Shown: positions 39,289-49,461, counted from the first letter of the stretch. The stretch: DNA of 64,000 nt from Arsenophonus sp045399315 (GCA_045399315.1 DAYVGO010000012.1:1-64000); one strand, 5' to 3'. Numbers and translations: made by a program. The notes: generated by a model from the sequence alone, not told the origin.

Positions 39289-40175
39289 TTAGCCTGATTC
39301 TGAACGGTCGTCTTGTGCCCGACTTAACAAAGCCAGTTCCAACAGTGCATAGCGGTACTCAACAAAGCTATGTGCATTGTTAGCTACCGTAAGCTTGAAT
39401 AACGCTATAGCGCTATCATTATCCCCTAGACTTAAGTAATCTTTACCTAAATAGAAGTTAGTTTCACTAAGATGCTCAGCGAGCGAAGTGTTATCAGTTG
39501 AATTCTCTTTCAAACGAACCATCAGTATTTTTACTAGATTTTACCTAAATAGAATTCAACTACATTCCAGCCCCATTGCCCTTTTTCCGCTTGCTTATAA
39601 CGAGATAACAAATTGGCTTGTGCCCTTTTTGGATCTATCTCTTTTTCCACTAAATAAAGCCATAAGCTGCGGAAAGGATCATGTGGATCTTGTTGATAAT
39701 ACGCCAGCAGATCACCCTGCGCCAACCACTGTTTTCCACCATAATACAGTGCAATCCCTCGATTCATGCGCGTGAAATTGTAAGTTGGATCAAGCTCTAA
39801 AGCAGAATCAAACGCTTCATAGACAGCATCAAAATTGCCTGCCTGTGTAAAATATATTCCAAGGAAATTAAAAACTTCTGGAATATCAGGGCGTATAGCT
39901 AGCACCATAGTAAAATCATTGCGCGCTAACTCCCCCTCAATCCGAGACTATCATACAACACTCCGCGTTCATATAAAAGCTGTGCATATTCATCATCGGA
40001 TAATGAGCGACTCGCAAGGATCTGTTCCATACGAGCCAATATTACTTCCTGTTGCAATGTAGGTTGCAATGGGATAGTGAAGACTGCAACTTTTACGCCA
40101 ATTTTCACTACTGCAACCGACAATAAAAACAATAGCAGTAGTATAAATATAAAACCAGCGCAGAAAAGAATTCAT
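39289..40175 (-). pseudogene. nlpI: Lipoprotein NlpI, three frameshifts
   Basis: NlpI is an outer-membrane TPR lipoprotein that brings the protease Prc to MepS and scaffolds peptidoglycan hydrolases. ATG 40175 gives MNSFLRWFYIYTTAIVFIVG then CS at the lipobox, and frame is lost after ENWRKS. It resumes as LQPTLQQEVILARMEQILAS, shifts again after YDSLGLRG near 39,930, runs through the TPR region (AIRPDIPEVFNFLGIYFTQA, DPTYNFTRMNRGIALYYGG) to a stop at 39,534, and finishes as TDNTSLAEHLSETNFYLGKD. Between intact pnp and deaD, as in E. coli. Confidence 0.9.
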
Positions 40176-40292
40176 TTCTTTCTCCCAAAGACAGAAACTA
40201 ATCAATAATCCCGTCAATCCCCACAATTACGGAGACTCAGTGATTAAACTGAGTAGGTGCTCTTTTTATAGGACATCGAACCTTACGTCAAA

Positions 40293-42419
40293 TTATTCTG
40301 CAGAAATCTGCATTTCGGTTTCAACCGGCTTTTCGACAGATACCGCTTCTTTGATACTAAGACGAATACGTCCTTGACGATCAATTTCCAGTACCTTAAC
40401 CAGCACTTCCTGACCTAACTGTAAGTAATCAGTAACTTTTTCAACGCGTTTTTCTGCTATCTGTGAGATATGCACCAAGCCTTCTTTGCCACCACCGATG
40501 GCAACAAAAGCACCAAAGTCAACAATACGTGTGACTTTGCCTTGATAAACACGGCCACCTTCAACTTCTGCTGTAATATCTTCAATACGACGAATCGCGG
40601 CTTCTGCTTTAGAGCTATCGGTTGCCGCAATTTTTACGGTACCATCATCATCAATTTCAATCGTAGTACCGGTCTCTTCAGTCAAGGCTCTAATGACAGA
40701 ACCACCTTTACCAATAACATCTTTGATTTTGTCAGGATTAATGTGGATAGTGTGAATACGTGGCGCAAACTCAGAAATCTCTTCACGGGGGCGATTAATA
40801 GCCTCTTCCATCACCCGCAAAAGGTGTAGACGTGCCCCTTTTGCCTGGTTTAACGCAACTTGCATAATTTCACGCGTAATGCCCTCAATCTTAATATCCA
40901 TTTGCAGAGCACTAATACCTTCACGACTACCCGCCACTTTAAAATCCATATCGCCTAAATGATCTTCATCACCCAAGATATCGGAAAGTACCACAAAATT
41001 ATCGTCTTCTTTCACTAACCCCATGGCAATACCTGCTACCGCTGCCTTAATTGGAACACCGGCATCCATTAATGCAAGTGATGCCCCACAGACAGAAGCC
41101 ATAGAAGAAGATCCATTAGATTCGGTAATTTCAGACACCACACGTACAGTATAAGGAAACTCAGATTGGTTCGGCATAACCGCCAATACACCACGCTTAG
41201 CCAAACGTCCATGACCAATTTCACGACGTTTTGGCGAACCGACCATGCCTGTTTCGCCCACTGAATAAGGCGGAAAATTATAATGGAATAGGAAACGATC
41301 GGTATATTCACCCATAAGTTCATCAATAACTTGTGCATCACGCTCGGTGCCAAGCGTTGCTGTGACCAACGCCTGAGTTTCTCCGCGAGTAAATAACGCT
41401 GAACCATGAGTACGGGGTAATACTCCAGTACGTACATCGAGTGCACGTATCATGTCTTTTTCTCGTCCATCAATGCGCGGTTCACCTTTTAATACACGAG
41501 TACGAACCACTTTTTTCTCTAAACCGACCAGAATTTCGTTGATTTCAGCAACATCTAAAGATTCATCTTCTGCTAAAAGCGCATTAGTCACATCTTCTTT
41601 GATTACATCAACGTTAGCGTAACGCTCTTGTTTTTCAGTAATACGGTAAGCATCACCCAATCGCTGTTCAGCTAATTCGGCAATGTGTTTATGTAATTCT
41701 TCATCAATCTCTTCTGATTGCCAATCCCATTTTTCTTTACCCGCTTCAGCCGCCAATGCCTTAATATTATCAATCACGATTTGTTGCTGATCGTGACCAA
41801 AAACAACCGCACCAAGCATCTGTTCTTCCGTCAATAAATCAGCTTCAGACTCTACCATTAGCACTGCACTGGAGGTGCCTGCTACAACTAAATCTAAGCG
41901 ACTACTTTTCAACTCATCAACGGTGGGATTTAAAACATACTGGTCATCAATATAACCAACTCGCGCCGCACCAATTGGACCATTAAATGGAATGCCTGAT
42001 AAAGATAATGCAGCCGAAGCGCCGATCGTGGCAACAATATCTGGATTTATTTGTGGATTAATGGATACCACAGTAGCAATAATTTGTACCTCATTGACAA
42101 ATCCCTCTGGAAACAGAGGACGAAGAGGACGATCAATCAGCCGCGCAATCAGTGTTTCACCTTCACCAGGACGACCTTCTCGACGAAAAAAACTACCTGG
42201 AATACGACCTGCGGCATAAGATCTCTCCTGATAGTTAACTGTCAGTGGAAAGAAATCCTGCCCCTCTTTTACTTTCTTCTGTCCAACAACAGTGACAAAT
42301 ACGGATGTATCATCCATATTAACCATAACCGCAGCAGTCGCTTGACGGGCCATCATACCCGTTTCGATAGTGATGGTATGTTGGCCATATTGAAATTTAC
42401 GAACAATAGGATTAAGCAA
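40293..42419 (-). CDS. pnp: Polynucleotide phosphorylase
   Basis: A 3'-5' phosphorolytic exoribonuclease and core degradosome enzyme. The 708-residue product starts MLNPIVRKFQYGQHTITIET and has two RNase PH domains (FFRREGRPGEGETLIARLID; MDFKVAGSREGISALQMDIK), a KH domain (HINPDKIKDVIGKGGSVIRA) and an S1 domain (GKEGLVHISQIAEKRVEKV). It follows rpsO as in E. coli. Intact. Confidence 0.97.
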   Translation of the reverse strand: MLNPIVRKFQYGQHTITIETGMMARQATAAVMVNMDDTSVFVTVVGQKKVKEGQDFFPLTVNYQERSYAAGRIPGSFFRREGRPGEGETLIARLIDRPLRPLFPEGFVNEVQIIATVVSINPQINPDIVATIGASAALSLSGIPFNGPIGAARVGYIDDQYVLNPTVDELKSSRLDLVVAGTSSAVLMVESEADLLTEEQMLGAVVFGHDQQQIVIDNIKALAAEAGKEKWDWQSEEIDEELHKHIAELAEQRLGDAYRITEKQERYANVDVIKEDVTNALLAEDESLDVAEINEILVGLEKKVVRTRVLKGEPRIDGREKDMIRALDVRTGVLPRTHGSALFTRGETQALVTATLGTERDAQVIDELMGEYTDRFLFHYNFPPYSVGETGMVGSPKRREIGHGRLAKRGVLAVMPNQSEFPYTVRVVSEITESNGSSSMASVCGASLALMDAGVPIKAAVAGIAMGLVKEDDNFVVLSDILGDEDHLGDMDFKVAGSREGISALQMDIKIEGITREIMQVALNQAKGARLHLLRVMEEAINRPREEISEFAPRIHTIHINPDKIKDVIGKGGSVIRALTEETGTTIEIDDDGTVKIAATDSSKAEAAIRRIEDITAEVEGGRVYQGKVTRIVDFGAFVAIGGGKEGLVHISQIAEKRVEKVTDYLQLGQEVLVKVLEIDRQGRIRLSIKEAVSVEKPVETEMQISAE

Positions 42420-42714
42420 AATAATACCCTTTTATAATAGCTGATTATTTATATAACAACACCAATCTTTTTCTTCTTGCTACATCCTCGCGACTAATGA
42501 CAATACTGAATATTTTTAATCATTGTATTAATATCAGCATCCTCATTAGCCGCACGAACTGGTTGTAGCTAAAGAAGCTCACATTATTTAGAAATAAATT
42601 GGTAAAAATCTATTTCTTAAAATCATTTTGTAAGTGTAAACCAATTCCAAAAATTTTTTGTGCTTTCTAGAAGAAAAGGGGCCAGTAGGCCCCTTTTCTT
42701 TTGAAACCAATTAA
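42420..42714 (-). promoter_or_regulatory. pnp leader region between rpsO and pnp
   Basis: About 295 bases without an ORF. After the rpsO terminator, the sequence transcribed towards pnp contains an AGAAAT/ATTTCT pairing around 42,593-42,618 that could form part of the RNase III-cleaved hairpin through which E. coli PNPase represses its own translation. The pairing is modest and AT-only, so this is a positional suggestion. Confidence 0.35.
42674..42697 (-). terminator. Intrinsic terminator after rpsO
   Basis: 10-bp stem AAAAGGGGCC/GGCCCCTTTT around a 4-base loop, 18 bases downstream of the rpsO stop, followed on the minus strand by a T-rich run. Equivalent to the leaky t1 terminator between rpsO and pnp in E. 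coli. Confidence 0.85.
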
Positions 42715-42990
42715 TCAGCGACGTAATCCTAAGCGCTCAATAAGTCCGGTATAACGAGCAACATCTTTACGTTTCAGATAGTTCAATTGTTTACGACGCT
42801 GTGCAACCATTCGCAACAAGCCTCGACGACTATGGTGATCTTTCTTATGCTCGGCAAAGTGATCTTGCAAATGATTGATTTGTGCAGTTAATAAAGCAAC
42901 TTGAACTTCACTAGAACCGGTATCATTTTTGTCACGACCATATTTCGCGATAATCTGTGCTTTTGCTTCAGTACTTAGACTTAGAGACAT
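42715..42990 (-). CDS. rpsO: 30S ribosomal protein S15
   Basis: S15 binds 16S rRNA helices 20-22 and nucleates the platform. The product of 91 residues starts MSLSLSTEAKAQ, two residues longer than in E. coli through a repeated Ser-Leu. HFAEHKKDHHSRRGLLRMV and YLKRKDVARYTGLIERLGLR are nearly invariant. Between truB and pnp. Confidence 0.97.
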   Translation of the reverse strand: MSLSLSTEAKAQIIAKYGRDKNDTGSSEVQVALLTAQINHLQDHFAEHKKDHHSRRGLLRMVAQRRKQLNYLKRKDVARYTGLIERLGLRR

Positions 42991-43110
42991 AAAATAACTC
43001 CAAATTTTCCATTAAACCTAAAGAAAGCCGATCTCTAATTCAGCCCTCCCGAAAAAATACTCATTTATTTTACGCTTCAATCAACCATAACGCAAGATAA
43101 CATCCCGATC

Positions 43111-44052
43111 CTATCGCACACTTTCCACGACTAAACGACGAGGAGCTATCCTATTTTGTTTATCAATCTCAGCGATACCAATAAATTTATGGATATCACC
43201 TTCTGTTACTCGGACTTTATTACCCTCATGCAGTTGATGATTGGCAACAACAGCTTGCCCTTGTTTAAAATAGCGTGCAACAATCTGGCAAATATTGATT
43301 TCAGGAAAATGATTAACCGCTGTATCCATAGGTAACAATAAAGGATCTAACTGCTCTACCAAAGAAGCGGTCCCCAATTCGACTTGTTGCTTGAACGTAT
43401 ACAATTGCTCTAACGTTACCATACGTTCGCTGGGATAACCTGCTACCTGTAATCGCCTTAGATAAATCACGTGAGCACCGCAACCCAATAATTCACCTAA
43501 ATCATCAATAATAGTCCGGATATAAGTTCCTTTAGAACAATGAATTTCTAATTCAAGTTCATTCTCTTGCCAGCCCTTAAATTGTAAATCATAAATAGTA
43601 ACCGGGCGGCCTTGACGTTCAATAATAATACCTTGACGAGCATATTCATAAAGCGGCTTACCTTGATATTTAAGCGCGGAATACATAGACGGTACTTGGA
43701 TTAAATTACCCCGAAATTTATCTAATGCCTTATCCAGTTGCTGCTGTGTCAATTCGATGGGACGTTCACAAATAATTTTACCCTGTGCATCCGAAGTATC
43801 CGTACGCTGTCCTAAACGAGCAATAACACGGTAACGTTTATCTGAATCCAGCAAAAATTGTGAAAATTTTGTCGCTTCACCTAAACAAATCGATAACATG
43901 CCGGTTGCCAGAGGATCGAGCGCTCCAGTATGACCGGCTTTTTTAGCATCAAATAAACGACGTACTTTTTGTAAAGCATCATTAGATGAAAGTTCGGGCG
44001 GTTTATCTAATAACAATACACCATGAATGTCACGACCACGATGACACCTCAT
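43111..44052 (-). CDS. truB: tRNA pseudouridine-55 synthase TruB
   Basis: Makes pseudouridine 55 in the T-loop of tRNAs. 313 residues. The catalytic Asp lies in GHTGALDPLATGMLSICLG, followed by SKGTYIRTIIDDLGELLGCG and a C-terminal PUA-like domain. The start codon shares its last base with the rbfA stop. Intact. Confidence 0.96.
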   Translation of the reverse strand: MRCHRGRDIHGVLLLDKPPELSSNDALQKVRRLFDAKKAGHTGALDPLATGMLSICLGEATKFSQFLLDSDKRYRVIARLGQRTDTSDAQGKIICERPIELTQQQLDKALDKFRGNLIQVPSMYSALKYQGKPLYEYARQGIIIERQGRPVTIYDLQFKGWQENELELEIHCSKGTYIRTIIDDLGELLGCGAHVIYLRRLQVAGYPSERMVTLEQLYTFKQQVELGTASLVEQLDPLLLPMDTAVNHFPEINICQIVARYFKQGQAVVANHQLHEGNKVRVTEGDIHKFIGIAEIDKQNRIAPRRLVVESVR

Positions 44053-44465
44053 TACTTCCTCTCTTTATCTTTAGAAGTATGACGGCGCTTTTCATCATCA
44101 CGGATCACGTTACTAACTAAATTAGACATACGCATACCTTCAACTAAAGAGCTATCATAAAAAAAAGTTAATTCAGGAATAATACGTAAACACATGGCCT
44201 TGCCCAGTAAGAAACGAATATGTTTAGCCATATCACCATTCAATACCTTAATACCATTTTTAACCATATCCTTTTCATGTTCTTGATCTGATATATTTAA
44301 AAAAGTTACGAACACTTTGGCATAAGCCAAATTACGAGAAACTTCTACACCTGAAACTGTGGCCATTTTAACACGTGGATCTTTAATTTCTCGATGAAGA
44401 ATAATGGCGATCTCCTTTTGTAATTCCTGCGCAACACGCTGAGCACGACCAAACTCTCTTGCCAT
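44052..44465 (-). CDS. rbfA: 30S ribosome-binding factor RbfA
   Basis: A cold-adaptation factor for 16S rRNA 5' maturation with a single KH-like domain. 137 residues starting MAREFGRAQRVAQELQKEIA, with REIKDPRVKMATVSGVEVSR and the basic tail. Directly coupled to truB. Unlike a continuous read-through arrangement, a strong terminator-like hairpin lies between infB and this gene, so rbfA-truB may need its own promoter in the 264-base gap. Confidence 0.96.
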   Translation of the reverse strand: MAREFGRAQRVAQELQKEIAIILHREIKDPRVKMATVSGVEVSRNLAYAKVFVTFLNISDQEHEKDMVKNGIKVLNGDMAKHIRFLLGKAMCLRIIPELTFFYDSSLVEGMRMSNLVSNVIRDDEKRRHTSKDKERK

Positions 44466-44676
44466 TATGATATCTCCTCACAGGGGTAAAAATAAAATGA
44501 CCATTTGATTATTATGATATATTTTAGAAAAACAAAATATACTAGTTATATCTGTTTGGTTTTTATAGAAATTAATCATAACTATTAAATATTATTTATC
44601 ATAATAGCATCGAAGCCACCACAAAAACCGATAACCAATATACCCTATCTAATTTATTATCTATAATTCTTTAGTT

Positions 44677-44706
44677 AAAAGGCCATAACTGATGTTATGG
44701 CCTTTT
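44677..44706 (-). terminator. Strong terminator-like hairpin between infB and rbfA
   Basis: Perfect 13-bp stem AAAAGGCCATAAC/GTTATGGCCTTTT with loop TGAT, 23 bases after the infB stop. On the minus strand the stem ends in TTTTAACT, giving a short U-tract. It interrupts the nusA-infB-rbfA-truB-rpsO-pnp series. The remaining 210 bases up to rbfA are AT-rich and could hold a promoter, though no clear hexamers stand out. Confidence 0.8.
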
Positions 44707-44729
44707 AATAAATAACAATAAAATCGGTG

Positions 44730-47369
44730 TTAATTATCAATAGAACGTTTCACTTCAATGACTTCAAATACTTCTATCGTATCGCCAATCCGTACATCAT
44801 TGTAATTTTTCACACCAATGCCACACTCCATACCATTACGTACTTCGTTGACATCATCCTTAAAACGACGTAATGATTCTAATTCACCCTCATAAATAAC
44901 CACATTATCCCGTAATACACGGATAGGATTATTACGCTTGATTATACCTTCCACAACCATACAACCAGCAATTGCCCCAAACTTAGGTGATTTAAAGACA
45001 TCACGCACTTCCGCTAATCCGATAATCTGCTGTTTATATTCAGGCGCCAACATACCACTCATCGCCTGTTTGATCTCATCGATAAGACTATAAATAACAG
45101 AGTAATAGCGTAGATCTAAATTTTCATTTTCGACAATCCGTCTTGCCGCAGCATCGGCACGCACATTAAAACCAATGATAATCGCATTAGACGCTGCCGC
45201 CAAAGTAACATCAGTTTCTGTAATACCACCAACACCTGAACCAATGATTTTTACTTTCACTTCATCAGTAGACAGTTTTTTCAGCGAATCAGTAATCGCT
45301 TCACAGCTACCTTGTACATCGGTTTTTAACACAATATTTAACTCAGAAATCTTACCATCTTCCATATCAGCAAACATGTTTTCTAGTTTTGCTTTCTGCT
45401 GGCGTGCCAATTTCACTTCACGGAATTTACCTTGACGATAAAGTGCAACTTCACGCGCTTTCTTTTCATCACGTACAACTGTTGCTTCATCACCTGCCGA
45501 AGGTACATTTGATAGCCCCAGAATTTCAACTGGAATCGATGGCCCGGCAGACTGAATATCTGCGCCTAATTCATTACGCATGGCACGAATACGGCCATAC
45601 TCAAAGCCACATAATACAATGTCACCTTTATTAAGGGTTCCTTCCTGAACTAAAATAGTCGCAACCGGGCCACGACCTTTATCCAGATAAGACTCGATAA
45701 CAACACCACTCGCCATACCCGTACGAACTGCTTTCAGTTCTAATACCTCAGCCTGTAATAATATAGCTTCTAATAATTCATCAATACCTGTTCCTTTTTT
45801 AGCAGATACATTGATAAATTGGTTTTCACCGCCCCATTCTTCAGCCACAATACCATATTGTGAAAGCTCATTTTTGACACGATCAGAATCAGCTTCGTGT
45901 TTATCGATTTTATTAACCGCAACGACCACCGGGACATTAGCCGCCTTAGCATGCTGAACAGCTTCTATCGTCTGAGGCATCACACCATCATCTGCAGCAA
46001 CCACCAAAACAACAATATCTGTTACTTTAGCACCACGAGCACGCATTGAAGTAAACGCAGCATGTCCTGGTGTATCTAAAAAGGTAATCATGCCTTTATC
46101 TGTTTCAACATGATAAGCACCTATGTGCTGCGTGATGCCACCTGCTTCTCCCGAGGCGACTTTCGTCGAACGGATATAGTCAAGTAATGAGGTTTTACCA
46201 TGGTCAACATGGCCCATAATCGTTACGACTGGCGCTCGTGGTTCCGCAATTGCTTCCCCGGTATCACGATCACTTAAAATCGCTTCTTCCAGCTCATTTT
46301 CACGACGCAAGATAACTTTATGTCCCATCTCTTCTGCCACAAGCTGTGCGGTTTCTTGATCAACAACCTGGTTGATGGTCACCATCGCGCCCATTTTCAT
46401 CATGGTCTTAACAACTTGAGAGCCTTTTACTGCCATCTTATTAGCTAATTCAGCAACAGAGATGGTTTCGCCAATCACAACATCACGGTTAATAACTGCA
46501 ACTGGTTTTGTGAAACTTTGCTGTAATGAACTGTTTTTTTTCTGCTTACCTTTCGTTTTATTAGTACGACCAACTGCCCGTTCTTCTTCACGATCAGCTT
46601 TTTCCGAATGTTTATTATTTTTCTTTTGTCGAGCAGCCTTCCCGCCTCGATTTCGGATGTGACGGCCTTCTTCTTGAGCATCATTTTCGTCTTCAGCTTC
46701 ACGAGCATGGCGAGAAGTCGTAGTATGATAATCATTATTATCCTCCTCCTCATCATCATTACCCCAACGATTGGAGTTCTCCTCTGCCATACGACGAGCT
46801 TCTTCAGCAACTCGTCTAGCTTCAGCTTCGACCTTACGCCGCATTTCTTCTTCAGCCTTACGTTTCAGCTCTGCTGCCTCAGCTTCGCGACGCTGTTTTT
46901 CAGTATAAGCAGCCGAATCTTGCTTGGATTTAGCCGTTTTTTGGTTATTTTTACTTTGTTTCACTTTCTCTTTTTCCGCTGCTTCGCGTTTTGCTTTTTT
47001 TTCTGCCTCGTGCTTTGCTTGCTCTTCCGCTTCTTGCTTTACTTGCTCTTTAGCTTTCGCTTTTTCTATTGCTTCGCGGTCAACATAGGTACGCTTTTTA
47101 CGGACTTCAATATTCACTGATTTACTTTTTCCACCGTTACTCGGAACACTTAATGTACTGCGAGTTTTTCGCTGTAGCATTAATTTGCCAGTCTGGTTAC
47201 CTGTAGTCCTATCTTCACGATTTAAGTACGCAAGTAAAGTTTCTTTTTCATTTTGAGTAACAGCGTCATTTTCAGTCTTCTTTATCCCAGCATCAGCAAA
47301 CTGCTGTACCAGGCGTTCAACTGAAGTTTGAATCTCTGCTGCCAATGATTTTACAGTTTCATCTGCCAT
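44730..47369 (-). CDS. infB: Translation initiation factor IF-2
   Basis: The GTPase that places fMet-tRNA on the 30S subunit. 879 residues. N-terminal IF2N domain, then a highly charged Glu/Lys/Arg/Ala helical stretch (about residues 90-280), a second IF2N domain, and the G domain with GHVDHGKT (about residue 384), DTPGHAAFTSMRARGA and NKIDKHEAD. Domains II-IV follow, ending in the fMet-binding C2 region (ECGIGVKNYNDVRIGDTIE). Downstream of nusA by 21 bases. Confidence 0.97.
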   Translation of the reverse strand: MADETVKSLAAEIQTSVERLVQQFADAGIKKTENDAVTQNEKETLLAYLNREDRTTGNQTGKLMLQRKTRSTLSVPSNGGKSKSVNIEVRKKRTYVDREAIEKAKAKEQVKQEAEEQAKHEAEKKAKREAAEKEKVKQSKNNQKTAKSKQDSAAYTEKQRREAEAAELKRKAEEEMRRKVEAEARRVAEEARRMAEENSNRWGNDDEEEDNNDYHTTTSRHAREAEDENDAQEEGRHIRNRGGKAARQKKNNKHSEKADREEERAVGRTNKTKGKQKKNSSLQQSFTKPVAVINRDVVIGETISVAELANKMAVKGSQVVKTMMKMGAMVTINQVVDQETAQLVAEEMGHKVILRRENELEEAILSDRDTGEAIAEPRAPVVTIMGHVDHGKTSLLDYIRSTKVASGEAGGITQHIGAYHVETDKGMITFLDTPGHAAFTSMRARGAKVTDIVVLVVAADDGVMPQTIEAVQHAKAANVPVVVAVNKIDKHEADSDRVKNELSQYGIVAEEWGGENQFINVSAKKGTGIDELLEAILLQAEVLELKAVRTGMASGVVIESYLDKGRGPVATILVQEGTLNKGDIVLCGFEYGRIRAMRNELGADIQSAGPSIPVEILGLSNVPSAGDEATVVRDEKKAREVALYRQGKFREVKLARQQKAKLENMFADMEDGKISELNIVLKTDVQGSCEAITDSLKKLSTDEVKVKIIGSGVGGITETDVTLAAASNAIIIGFNVRADAAARRIVENENLDLRYYSVIYSLIDEIKQAMSGMLAPEYKQQIIGLAEVRDVFKSPKFGAIAGCMVVEGIIKRNNPIRVLRDNVVIYEGELESLRRFKDDVNEVRNGMECGIGVKNYNDVRIGDTIEVFEVIEVKRSIDN

Positions 47370-47390
47370 TCTGTTCCTTCCTGCTACAAA

Positions 47391-48905
47391 TTATTTTGGA
47401 TCGTTGCCAAACCAGCAAATATTGCGCGCAGCCATAATAATTTCACCAGCCTGTTCATCATCCAGCCCTTCTTCAATATCTCTCAGATCGTCAATCCCCT
47501 GTTCGGCAAGATCTTCCAATGTACAAATACCATGAGCAGCTAGGTTCATTGCTAAAGCATGATTCATACCTGGTAGATTTAACAGATCCTCAGTTGGCTG
47601 ATTATCCCCCATACTCTCTTTTTGAGCCAATTCTAATGTCGTCAGCACAGCTTTCGCTCTTTCACGCAAAACTTCAATCGTTGCCTCATCAAGACCTTCA
47701 ATTTCTAATAGTTCGTTGATTGGTACATAAGCTAATTCTTCTAAGGTAGAAAAACCTTCTTCAACGAGAGCAGTAGCGAATTCTTCATCAATATCAAGAT
47801 GCTTAGTAAAAAAATCAATAGAGGCATGCGCCTCCGCTTGATGTTTAGCCTGAAGTTCTTCTGTGGTCATGACATTTAATTCCCATCTGTCATCTCCGCG
47901 ATGCTTTTTCAGCAACTGAGAAGCTAAGCGAACATTTTGGCCATTACGGCCAATTGCCTGAGCCAAATTACTACTTTCAACGGCAACATCCATCGTACAC
48001 TTATCTTCATCAACTATAATAGAAGCAACATCAGCAGGTGCCATGGCATTAATCACAAATTGTGCCGGGTTGTCATCCCATAGAACAATATCAATACGTT
48101 CTCCACCAAGTTCGCTTGATACTGCTTGTACCCGTGCGCCACGCATTCCAACACAAGCACCTACCGGATCAATGCGTTTATCATTAGTTTTTACCGCAAT
48201 TTTTGCTCGCGAGCCTGGGTCACGAGCAGCAGTTTTAATTTCAATAATCTCTTCACCAATTTCAGGTACTTCAATGCGAAATAACTCAATTAGCATTTCA
48301 GGACGAGAACGACTAACAAACAGCTGCGCCCCACGCGCTTCTGGACATACATCATATAATACACCACGTACACGGTCACCGGGCCGAAAGTTTTCTCGTG
48401 GTAACATACCTTCACGCAAAATTACCGCTTCTGCATTATTACCTAAATCCAAGGTAATATTTTCACGATTTACTTTTTTTACCACCCCAGTAATGATTTC
48501 ACCTTGCTGCTCATGGAATTGCTCAACAACCATCGCTCTCTCAGCTTCACGCACTTTTTGCACAATAACTTGTTTTGCCGTTTGCGTGGTAATGCGGTCA
48601 AAAGTAACAGACTCTATTTGATCCTCTACATGATCGCCTAATTTAATCTCGGTGTCTTCAAATTTTGCTGCATCTAAAGTGATTTCACGTGTCGGTTGGG
48701 TGACCTCCTCAACCACTAACCAACGCCGAAATGTATCAAAATCTCCGGTCTTACGATCAATATTAACGCGAACGTCAATATCTTGTTCATATTTTTTCTT
48801 AGTAGCTGTTGCTAATGCGGTCTCAAGCGCCTCAAAGATTTTTTCGCGCGGAAGAGATTTTTCATTAGAAACCGCTTCCACAACAGCCAGAATTTCTTTA
48901 TTCAT
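47391..48905 (-). CDS. nusA: Transcription termination/antitermination factor NusA
   Basis: Binds RNA polymerase and modulates pausing, termination and antitermination. 504 residues: N-terminal domain (MNKEILAVVEAVSNEKSLPR), S1 domain (GEIITGVVKKVNRENITLDL), KH1/KH2 (DPVGACVGMRGARVQAVSSE; AIGRNGQNVRLASQLLKKH), and two acidic repeats (AR1 and AR2) at the C-terminus. Operon rimP-nusA-infB retained. Confidence 0.97.
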   Translation of the reverse strand: MNKEILAVVEAVSNEKSLPREKIFEALETALATATKKKYEQDIDVRVNIDRKTGDFDTFRRWLVVEEVTQPTREITLDAAKFEDTEIKLGDHVEDQIESVTFDRITTQTAKQVIVQKVREAERAMVVEQFHEQQGEIITGVVKKVNRENITLDLGNNAEAVILREGMLPRENFRPGDRVRGVLYDVCPEARGAQLFVSRSRPEMLIELFRIEVPEIGEEIIEIKTAARDPGSRAKIAVKTNDKRIDPVGACVGMRGARVQAVSSELGGERIDIVLWDDNPAQFVINAMAPADVASIIVDEDKCTMDVAVESSNLAQAIGRNGQNVRLASQLLKKHRGDDRWELNVMTTEELQAKHQAEAHASIDFFTKHLDIDEEFATALVEEGFSTLEELAYVPINELLEIEGLDEATIEVLRERAKAVLTTLELAQKESMGDNQPTEDLLNLPGMNHALAMNLAAHGICTLEDLAEQGIDDLRDIEEGLDDEQAGEIIMAARNICWFGNDPK

Positions 48906-48928
48906 CCTAGTTGCCTCATTGAACTTTA

Positions 48929-49381
48929 TTAAAAGTGGGGTACCAGGTTAGCTTTCTGGATGTTTTTCAGTGCAAACACTTCGTCCTTACCATCCACAGT
49001 AACCGTAATCATTTCGTCATTAATAGCTTTAATTATACCTTGCCATTTACGACGGTTCTGCATTGCTATTCTTAATATTAAATTCACTTCTTTATCAATA
49101 AAACGCTGATAATGTGCAACAGTGAAGAGCGGACGCTCAAGTCCTGGTGAAGATATCTCCAGGTTATAAAGCACTGAAATTGGATCTTCAACATCCAATA
49201 CTGCACTGACCTGGTGGCTAACATCGGCACAATCATCAACAGTAACACCATTTTCATTATCAATATAAACACGTAATGTCGAAACACGTGCACGAATAAA
49301 CTCCAGACCAACAAATTCAAAACCTAGTGCTTCTACTGGCACTGAAATCATCGATGTTAATTTTTGCTCTAACGTGGACAA
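48929..49381 (-). CDS. rimP: Ribosome maturation factor RimP
   Basis: Needed for 30S assembly. I set the start at TTG 49381 (STLEQKLTSMISVPVEALG), since the E. coli protein starts at the same residue and a purine-rich SD (GGGGGGTGGGG) lies just before it. The frame continues upstream but crosses two terminator hairpins. 150 residues with ADVSHQVSAVLDVEDPISV and SPGLERPLFTVAHYQRF. First gene of the rimP-nusA-infB group. Confidence 0.93.
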   Translation of the reverse strand: MSTLEQKLTSMISVPVEALGFEFVGLEFIRARVSTLRVYIDNENGVTVDDCADVSHQVSAVLDVEDPISVLYNLEISSPGLERPLFTVAHYQRFIDKEVNLILRIAMQNRRKWQGIIKAINDEMITVTVDGKDEVFALKNIQKANLVPHF

Positions 49382-49399
49382 ACCCCACCCCCCAGACAT

Positions 49400-49419
49400 A
49401 AAAAAAGGGCTAAAAGCCC
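49400..49419 (-). terminator. Terminator-like hairpin directly upstream of rimP
   Basis: GGGCT/AGCCC stem followed on the minus strand by seven T, ending 19 bases before the rimP TTG. Together with the next hairpin it separates metY transcription from rimP; read-through is needed unless a promoter exists in between. Confidence 0.75.
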
Positions 49420-49440
49420 AGTAATTCTGTTTTAAATAAC

Positions 49441-49461
49441 AAAAAACCCCGAAAATCGGGG
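49441..49461 (-). terminator. Intrinsic terminator between tRNA-fMet and rimP
   Basis: CCCCGA/TCGGGG 6-bp GC-rich stem with 3-base loop and a T6 run on the minus strand. The first of two tandem terminators between metY and rimP. Confidence 0.85.

Noticed and set aside
40235..40254. ACTCAGT/ACTGAGT hairpin downstream of pnp as a terminator
   Set aside because: Short stem and no T-tract on the minus strand; pnp may simply read into the nlpI region.
46608..47120. 170-codon plus-strand ORF rich in Phe/Ser/Leu
   Set aside because: It is the antisense of the Glu/Lys-rich helical stretch of infB; composition is fully explained by that and there is no SD or family match.
48043..48621. 192-codon plus-strand ORF opposite nusA
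   Set aside because: Antisense shadow of a conserved, intact nusA; low-complexity Ser/Arg/Thr composition.
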